A stretch of 64,000 bases of DNA, from NCBI GenBank assembly GCA_951394405.1, contig OX596336.1:1798001-1862000 (forward strand), read 5' to 3'. Positions 57,758 through 64,000 of the stretch are shown piece by piece. The stretch's first letter is position 1; every line of letters begins with the position of its first letter. The notes under the pieces were generated by a model that ran no database searches, was not told where the DNA came from, and saw nothing but the letters and a program-made list of their open reading frames with translations. The DNA is from Coprinellus micaceus. Taxonomy: Eukaryota; Basidiomycota; Agaricomycetes; Agaricales; Psathyrellaceae. The position numbers were made by a program, and so were the translations under genes.

Positions 57758-60308
57758 CCACGCGAGGGCCCTTCGCGAATCAAGCACATACTTGGTACCT
57801 GAGGCACGCAGGAGCGTCCCGGCTAGCCCGTAGTTTTAGCGTAGTAGTAGTTTCCCGGGGGGCGGCGTACCCACACAGGTATTCCGATTTGGCAGGTACG
57901 ATCTTGAGCGCTAGCTCTCACCTTCCCTGCGTGTACTAGTTACGCGGACGTACGATCGAGGTTATCTATGAGTCCGATACCAACCGCGAGGCTACCTGCC
58001 TACCCTAAATAGTCGTGGGTAGCTTTTGGCTTGGACTCCGGAGACCGAGTAAAGTGCCAACCGTTGGTCTACTGATAGACGCTGTCCACCGATATAAGAC
58101 GTCAGTGAACGAGCCTCGAGGCACAAAACCCAACTACGCCGCTCAGCGCTGTCCCGCATGCTGGGGACGGCTTTCCTGAATGGGCTTGTCGAAATCTTTT
58201 CGAATTCCTTCCTTTCGAACCAGCTTTTGGCCAAGTACATACCATTATCGATTTCTGGCCGACTCGGAGATGCTGTTGCTTCAATTGAAGCTTTCCCGAC
58301 TTGGGAGATACGTACGTACGTACCCGTATTTGCTAGCTGGAGTTGCCTGTCATACCTACGGTGTAGTGTGTCAAGGATTTCTTGGCGTCGAAGTCTCGTG
58401 CGGCAGAAAAGTCGCAGAAGAGCCCTGCGTAACATATGCGAGTGGAGAGGACAGGGGCAAACGGATGCAGAAGATGATTGGTCGCGATGAGTTGAACTGG
58501 TTGGGAACAACCTGGAAGCAATTTGGGACTTGGAATATTCCCATCCTTTTCAACCAGAACTCTGCTTTCTACTGGCCCTTTCCCCATAGTAACACATACG
58601 CCGAGCCAATGAGGATCGTCTGGAAAGCACCGACCGCCAACAGCTTTCTTTGGGATTCCTTTAAATATGACGGCATACTCGCCTTTATGGTACCTGTACA
58701 TGTCCTTTGTGTGCTGGTTCCCCCATTGGCCAGTTCTTTCAAGTCCTTTCTTCACACACACACGCACCGAGCCAATCGCACCCTTTGCCTCTACATACTG
58801 CACTCATTCACGATAGACCTGGCCTAGACAACCTCTGTTACGATCATGACGAAATATAGGCGTCTGAGGGCGTCGTCCTCCCACTATCCTGTGTACTGTT
58901 GCATTGCTTCAACCCTGCCACCCCTCCAATATCGCACGAGATGGCAATGCCACAGCCCATAGCAAGCATTGCGACGGCGTCGTAAACTCAGCCCCGACCG
59001 ACACGGGCTTCTGGAGATACCTAGGAGATTCTGGATTAATCTTTCTCAAAGTGCGCGTCATTTCATTCCTCGGGTCACCGTGCTCCCTACTCGCCTTCGT
59101 TGCATTCTTAAACCCCAATGTACCGCGCTTACTGCTCACTTTGAGCTCCGAGGGCAGGTGTCGCCGTAGGGGCGCACACCGCTGAGTAAGGCAGCTGAGT
59201 GACCCATTCGGGGACGTGGCTTGGGTGGAACCGTCCTTCCAAAGTTTTCGCTCCATTGCATTTCATCGCCTCAACAGGGCTTTGAGCGCTTAAGTTCCGA
59301 CGGCAGCATAGGACGCGTCGACGGCGATGAATTCACCGATGTTTCGAGTTGGATTGAGCTCATAATTAGTCACTCAGCTCAAACATGGTCATGTAAAAAG
59401 CAAAAGGCGAGCCGGGATTCTCAATCGACCAGCCAGACGTACGTAGGTAACCTACCCTCGACGTAGCTTGGCAGTGAGGAACCCTCGTGGAGTGCGTACA
59501 GGGCAACAAGCGCCCGTCGGTAACCCGGCCATTTTAGACGCCGGCCGACGATCGCATGGTGACGCGGGCGCTGTCCGACGACGACCCACTGTCACACCGA
59601 TCGACCGACGAAACGAGTCGGGTCGGCGGAGTCGAAGGGGGGGAGTCGAGTCGAACCGTCCTTCTTTTTTCTGGGCCGCCGTTAGGGACGCAGCTCGCCT
59701 GAAATGAGGGGTTCTCCATTGGTCGGGATGACGTCGGGCGCTCCCCCGTCCCACGCGCCAGCTTTTTGCAGTACTAGTCCCACTGTCTTCAACCATCGCG
59801 CGTTCCACGAGATACATTCTAATCCCTCCGAGAGCGGGGGAGTCGCCGGTTTGCTGCGGGGACGGGAAGACAAGGCGGTACCCGCATCCAAGACGTCATG
59901 GTTATGGAGGAAGACCCGCACCTCGCATGCCAGTGGAATTCGAGCGCCAGTGGACAGTTGAATGCCATTGGGGTCGGAAGGAGGACATACGAAGTTGGGG
60001 GCCCACCGTTGGTCCCGGGGAGTCGATTCGGAGTATGGATATGTCGTCTTACGTGGCATGAAGTTGGAGCGGGTGAGATGGGACGAAAAGCAAGTGAGCT
60101 GATGGGAGGGCGGTTGTAAGTATGGCGCAATCGTTGGGAAGGCCAGGGCCATACGGTTTGTGGCGTTCAACTTCGGTAATTATGCGTCGCGACGCGTAAA
60201 TGTTCAGAAGGTGAGGATGGGTGTTCGAGCTACGAAACGCAGAAGTAAATACACAGGGCGATACGACTTTTCAACAAGTGTGGTGTTACAAAGGTAACCT
60301 TTTCGATC

Positions 60309-62024
60309 CTAATCACCGTAGTATGGGGTCGGGTCCATTGACATAGTCGCCATCTGCCAGGTCCCAACCGCATCCCCGTCCTCATCCTCATCCTCCTCCT
60401 CGTCGTTCATTTCTTCGTCTTCATCTGCATCTTCCCACTCGCCATCATCATCGCCTTCGTCCAGGTCCTCGTCCCATTCCCCATCGCCTGAGCTAGCATC
60501 GGAACCCCAATCGTCACGATCGTCGTAGAAAGCGGCTTCCCTCGTGCTGAGGCTTAGCTGGCATTTCTTCCACCATGCCAGCGGGGATGATTTGAAATTG
60601 TTGTATTCCTCGAGGCCGGACCGCGAGACGGTGAAGGCGAGGGGGATGTCCCTGCTCGGATTGGTAGTGAAGGATTCAAGGTTGGGGAAGAGATCGAGCA
60701 GAGGCTCTGTCTTCTCGGTCTCTCGTGCATCCCTGTCTGCGTTATCGACGTCTGGTCCTTCCTTTGGGTCAATGTTCTCGCCGTTGACTAACTTGTCCAA
60801 ACGAGCGTAGAACTCTCCCGGTTCGTTCCACCAACACGCTGAACGCTCCAGTACCAACTCCTCGACCATTTCCCTCACTGCCATCACTACCTCGTATTGA
60901 TCAGCAACGACCAGTGGCGCCATGTACATCCTCAACTTCTTTAATGCGAAGGTAGTACCCATCTCCATCGCTACCTTGGTCGAATTGAGGATGAGTGCCT
61001 TTACCGCGTGCGCGACGGGGGTCTCGTCCTGTGAGGGGCTCGCGATATTCTCGGGATCGAACGACCTTGAAAGATCGAGCGCCCTCAAGCTGGGCAACGC
61101 GATGCTCTTCAGGAGAACAGCAACGTTTGGACTCCAATGCATGATCACCTCCCTCAACACTTCATGCCTCAGAGGAACAAGCTTGGCATACTGCTCTGGC
61201 AATGCCCTCGCCACATCAAAATCGTGCTGGCTATCGAGAGCCCGCAGGACCTCGAGCTTGGGTGCCGTCGATAACAAGTGCATGTAGAACCCCAATGACT
61301 CTGTCCCAAGCTCACCCTGGAAATCGAACGTTGTGAGATTGGTGAACGCGTTTGGGCTTGCAGGGAAGATAGAGAAGACCGAGGTGCGGAGCTGGCATAT
61401 GTGGACCTTGAGGTGAGTGAGGTTTGGCGCAATGTTCCCGAGTGGGAGGATGAGGCGCCCAGGGTCGTATCGAATGGGTGGGGAGATGATTTCGAGCCTT
61501 TCGAGGTCGGGCCAGCATGGCTTGGGTTCGCCGGTTTTAGGATCGGGGATCAGGGATATGTCGTTGGCCGCCGTGAGGAGACCCTCGAGCCAGGCCCAGT
61601 TGGACGCGCCCTCGAGCGCGGAAGAGAACGACAGGGTCTTCCATCGCGTCCCGTTCGTGAAGTACTTGTAGAGTACTGCCGTCTTGGTGTTGGCCTTTTC
61701 CATCGAGAGAGAGAGCTCACGGGGAACGTCCCCTGCGCGCCCGTACCATCTCTCGAGGTGATTGCAGAGCCTGGGGAGGAGCGCCGCGTGGGGTCCGCCG
61801 TTCTTGAGCTTCATGGGCACCTTAAGCGACTGGGACGTCCAGAATCGGGGGAACGCCCAGAGGATGTCGTGCCAGTGCTTGCAGACGAGTGCAAGGTCCA
61901 AGAGGGCAGCACAGTTGTCTTTCTCGTAGTCACATACGCTGAAGAGGTGGGCTAGCACTTCGCTAGGAAGCTCGTTGATGTGCGTGATGGTGGACGTATT
62001 CGCGTTTTTGTCGATGGAGGACAT
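60309..62024 (-). CDS. F-box/LRR-like protein, paralogue 2, with acidic C-terminal tail
   Basis: A second SCF substrate-adaptor candidate, intronless, from the ATG at 62024 (MSSIDKNANTST). The F-box is INELPSEVLAHLFSVCDYEK with VCKHWHDILWAFPRFW. It aligns with the + strand paralogue at 46834 along its length, including WTSQSL, PMKLKN, HLERWYGRAGDVPRELSLSM, LDLFPNLESF and ASPLAWWK-like KSSPLAWWKK. It is longer (571 residues). It has an acidic insert near residue 410 and a final Glu/Asp-rich tail of about 65 residues (from DDRDDWGSD to EDEDGDAVG) that the paralogue lacks. The tail could bind basic substrates or reflect simple-sequence growth. Confidence 0.88.
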   Translation of the reverse strand: MSSIDKNANTSTITHINELPSEVLAHLFSVCDYEKDNCAALLDLALVCKHWHDILWAFPRFWTSQSLKVPMKLKNGGPHAALLPRLCNHLERWYGRAGDVPRELSLSMEKANTKTAVLYKYFTNGTRWKTLSFSSALEGASNWAWLEGLLTAANDISLIPDPKTGEPKPCWPDLERLEIISPPIRYDPGRLILPLGNIAPNLTHLKVHICQLRTSVFSIFPASPNAFTNLTTFDFQGELGTESLGFYMHLLSTAPKLEVLRALDSQHDFDVARALPEQYAKLVPLRHEVLREVIMHWSPNVAVLLKSIALPSLRALDLSRSFDPENIASPSQDETPVAHAVKALILNSTKVAMEMGTTFALKKLRMYMAPLVVADQYEVVMAVREMVEELVLERSACWWNEPGEFYARLDKLVNGENIDPKEGPDVDNADRDARETEKTEPLLDLFPNLESFTTNPSRDIPLAFTVSRSGLEEYNNFKSSPLAWWKKCQLSLSTREAAFYDDRDDWGSDASSGDGEWDEDLDEGDDDGEWEDADEDEEMNDEEEDEDEDGDAVGTWQMATMSMDPTPYYGD

Positions 62025-64000
62025 TGCAGTTTATAGGGTGTGTGGAAACGAGGGGGCAGCGCCGTAAGTGAAATCCTGGGTGATTCAATCGTGGCGAGAT
62101 TTGTACTCGGTGATGGTGGTCAGGAAGACAAACTTCGCTCAACTGCATCGCCCTGTCGATGCGCGCATGGACCATCAGTTTGCATCAGCGCTCAGCTTCC
62201 ATCAATGAATTGGCGCCCACGTCCCTACACCCGACCCAGCGAATCACTTGGAGCGAAACCCTGAGGTCCCCGGTCTCCACCTATGTTACTAAAATCTGAC
62301 ACGGCCCCGACCGTGCTCCTAAGGCCCTTATTTTCGTTTATTATTTGGACTCGTCCGAGTCATTATCAGCTCTGCAGACCTTGTCCTCGTACTCTGAATA
62401 GTCAACTACAATCATATCAGCGAACGTGGCATCAGTGAAATCCGCCTCGCTGTCCCAACCGATCGAAACCGGTTTGGTGCTGGGACTGAGAAGCGCAAGT
62501 GACAGAGGTAGATCTAGGGCATCTCTCGCTGGGCGGAACTCCAATCAAACCAGGGTCCGAGTCGTATGTGCGTGTTGTACTCGCGCCAGACTGTGCCTGC
62601 GTCCTATAACTGGTTCTTTGTCTCCGTTCTTAGTCCGTTAAGTCCAGCTAATTGCCGCTATCACGAAAGAGGGATGAGAGGGGCATGTCATAGATAAATG
62701 AAGTCAGAAAGTCGAGCACCGTCACAACCGGATAACGCTCCATGCCATGCTACGCATTCATCTTCATCGGTCAAAGTATCAGCATTGCCACTGGCAGGAC
62801 AAATACGGGACTGTGGTACATAGGGATTCGATCGTCGGTGGAATCTTTTCCCTTTCAATGTGTGATAAGGTGACGCCAGTGGGCGAAAATATCGTTTAAT
62901 AAGCATCTTTGTGAAGAGGGGTCGTTGACAGGATCTGTACTCACTTATTGCCGTCCATTTTGGACCAAAGGACTTGGTTGTTATTAGGCTCGTCCTGCAC
63001 GCCTCACGGCACTGAGCAGCTTCACTCTGGATTTGGCGTTTGAATTTTACAAACGCCGACCCCAAGGTTGGACACCCTTTGAGTGCCAAGTCCGAAGCGA
63101 TAATCATGAAATGCAGCTTCACGTGGGTACGGCTCATCGCGCCATTCCCTTCATTCCGCAGAATAGTACGCAGCCATACCAGCGAGGTGGCCGTTGCGTC
63201 GAACCTCCATCTCAAACATATGTCAGCGTCGGAGGTGCTCGAACACGGGTTAGACGACAAACATATTGCTGCCTATCCACAGGGACTTCTTCTGGAATTG
63301 GAAGCATCCCATCCAAGAGCAATTGAGTGCCATGCCACCAATGTGGCGAATAGAGTCGCAGTTGTTGTGGCACTGGAAGAATTGGCCGCTAAAGGCTATT
63401 CCTTGCAGAGATTACGGGAACCACGAGGGACAGGTGTTGAATGAACGATCATGGCTAAAATACCTTTCGTTCGGTTGTTGGCGTGTCATTCAGGAACTGG
63501 ACAATGGCAAGGCGTGGTTCAGAGCACTGACAAGCTATTGCGAACCATGCCTCCCGGTTTGCTTCTTTTGTGTGCGAGTTCCATCCAACTTTGCACGTTC
63601 GGCGGGGTCACTGTCCAGGGCGCCCGAGTCATACAGATAAGGGGTTGACACGTACCTGAGTGAGCTATGTAGATCCGGTCTGAAAGTTATGGTGGTTCGT
63701 ACATACCATTTCCTCGCCATGAGCTTCCCACGATATATCCAACAACGTAAATCAAACCACCGAGACCATATCCGATGTGGGTACGGATGAACGAGGGTAC
63801 GTTGCGGCGGTGGCGGAAGGTAGTTTGTTGGAAACTTTACCGATAGTGTAGGCCCGGCATCCCACCCTCGTACTGTATGTGGCGCCGGTTCGAACCTTGG
63901 TTCCGGGGGTGAATTTTATCTCGTTCAAAACATCTTTAGGGAGTGGGTAAAGGGCATGGGCGGAATGTGGCCATCCAGAGGGGTATTCAAGCTCGATGCT
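62025..64000. other. Unresolved right end
   Basis: 62025-62340 holds the F-box 2 promoter. Between 62341 and 63650 several short frames on both strands look weakly protein-like, but none splices into a family I recognise. On the minus strand at 63700-64000 a frame reads ALYPLPKDVLNEIKFTPGTK and RTGATYSTRVGCRAYTIG, then a hydrophobic stretch IGYGLGGLIYVVGYIVGSS in another frame. This may be the 3' part of a membrane protein continuing beyond the window edge. Confidence 0.3.

Larger units (their letters stand above)
55507..60308. other. Gene-poor region of 4.8 kb
   Basis: No reading frame here has protein-like features across splice sites. 55507-56700 has several overlapping long open frames and a pyrimidine-rich stretch (56280-56600), which together look like non-coding sequence with few stops. 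57240-58120 carries diverged repeat copies described separately. 59480-60120 is G/C-rich with long frames in several phases and no homology I can recognise. Confidence 0.5.

Noticed and set aside
63887..63896. GGTTCGAACC, resembling a tRNA B box
   Set aside because: The sequence is a palindrome. I found no A box at proper spacing, no 7-bp acceptor stem and no T-stem pairing around it.

Overview
The window is nuclear DNA from a filamentous basidiomycete, most likely an Agaricomycete. Genes are densely packed on both strands and broken by many short introns of about 45-70 nt with clear GT...AG borders. Several proteins belong to families I know mainly from mushroom-forming fungi: the F-box pair, the PH-domain protein and the AlkB-like dioxygenase. 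The genus cannot be fixed from the sequence. Gene models below were spliced by hand from conserved motifs, intron phase and splice sites, so outer bounds are firmer than single exon ends.

Layout: 1-1593 is the 3' part of a Tat-SF1/Cus2 splicing factor (+). 1815-4855 is a type II phosphatidylinositol 4-kinase (-). 5949-7359 is an SSU1-type sulfite efflux pump (-). About 8285-8580 is a frameshifted hAT-transposase relic. 8806-10632 is an unknown protein (+). 11175-13163 is a PNS1/CTL choline-transporter-like protein (-). 13518-14975 is a PP2C phosphatase (-). 15119-16598 is an eIF5-mimic protein (+). 16859-18346 is a two-WW protein with a shortened HECT domain (-). 18515-21476 is ORC1 (-). 22082-24726 is a secreted repeat protein (-). 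25580-27833 is a Gyp1-type Rab GAP (-), divergent from an RraA-like protein at 27995-28826 (+). 28941-31687 is DNA polymerase kappa (-). 32024-34046 is a caspase-domain protein (-), head-to-head with Beclin 1/Atg6 at 35069-36790 (+). 37209-39944 is glutamate-cysteine ligase (+). 40123-40779 is mitochondrial ATP synthase subunit delta (+). 41095-46294 is a very large AlkB-like 2-oxoglutarate dioxygenase with zinc ribbons (+). 46834-48291 and 60309-62024 are two diverged, inverted F-box paralogues. 48572-54209 is a PH-domain/coiled-coil protein with a very long intron (-). 54399-55506 is an Hsp20-like protein (+). 55507-60308 and 62025-64000 have no gene I can support.

Most genes are housekeeping and unrelated to each other. 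Three functional themes recur. Genome maintenance is represented by ORC1, Pol kappa and possibly the AlkB-like enzyme. Membrane traffic and autophagy are represented by the PI4K, the Rab GAP and Beclin. Protein turnover and death are represented by the HECT-like protein, the F-box pair and the caspase-like protein. The least ordinary items are the multi-domain AlkB-like protein, the HECT protein lacking its catalytic cysteine, the caspase/Beclin divergent pair, and a 14-nt promoter element shared by two distant loci.
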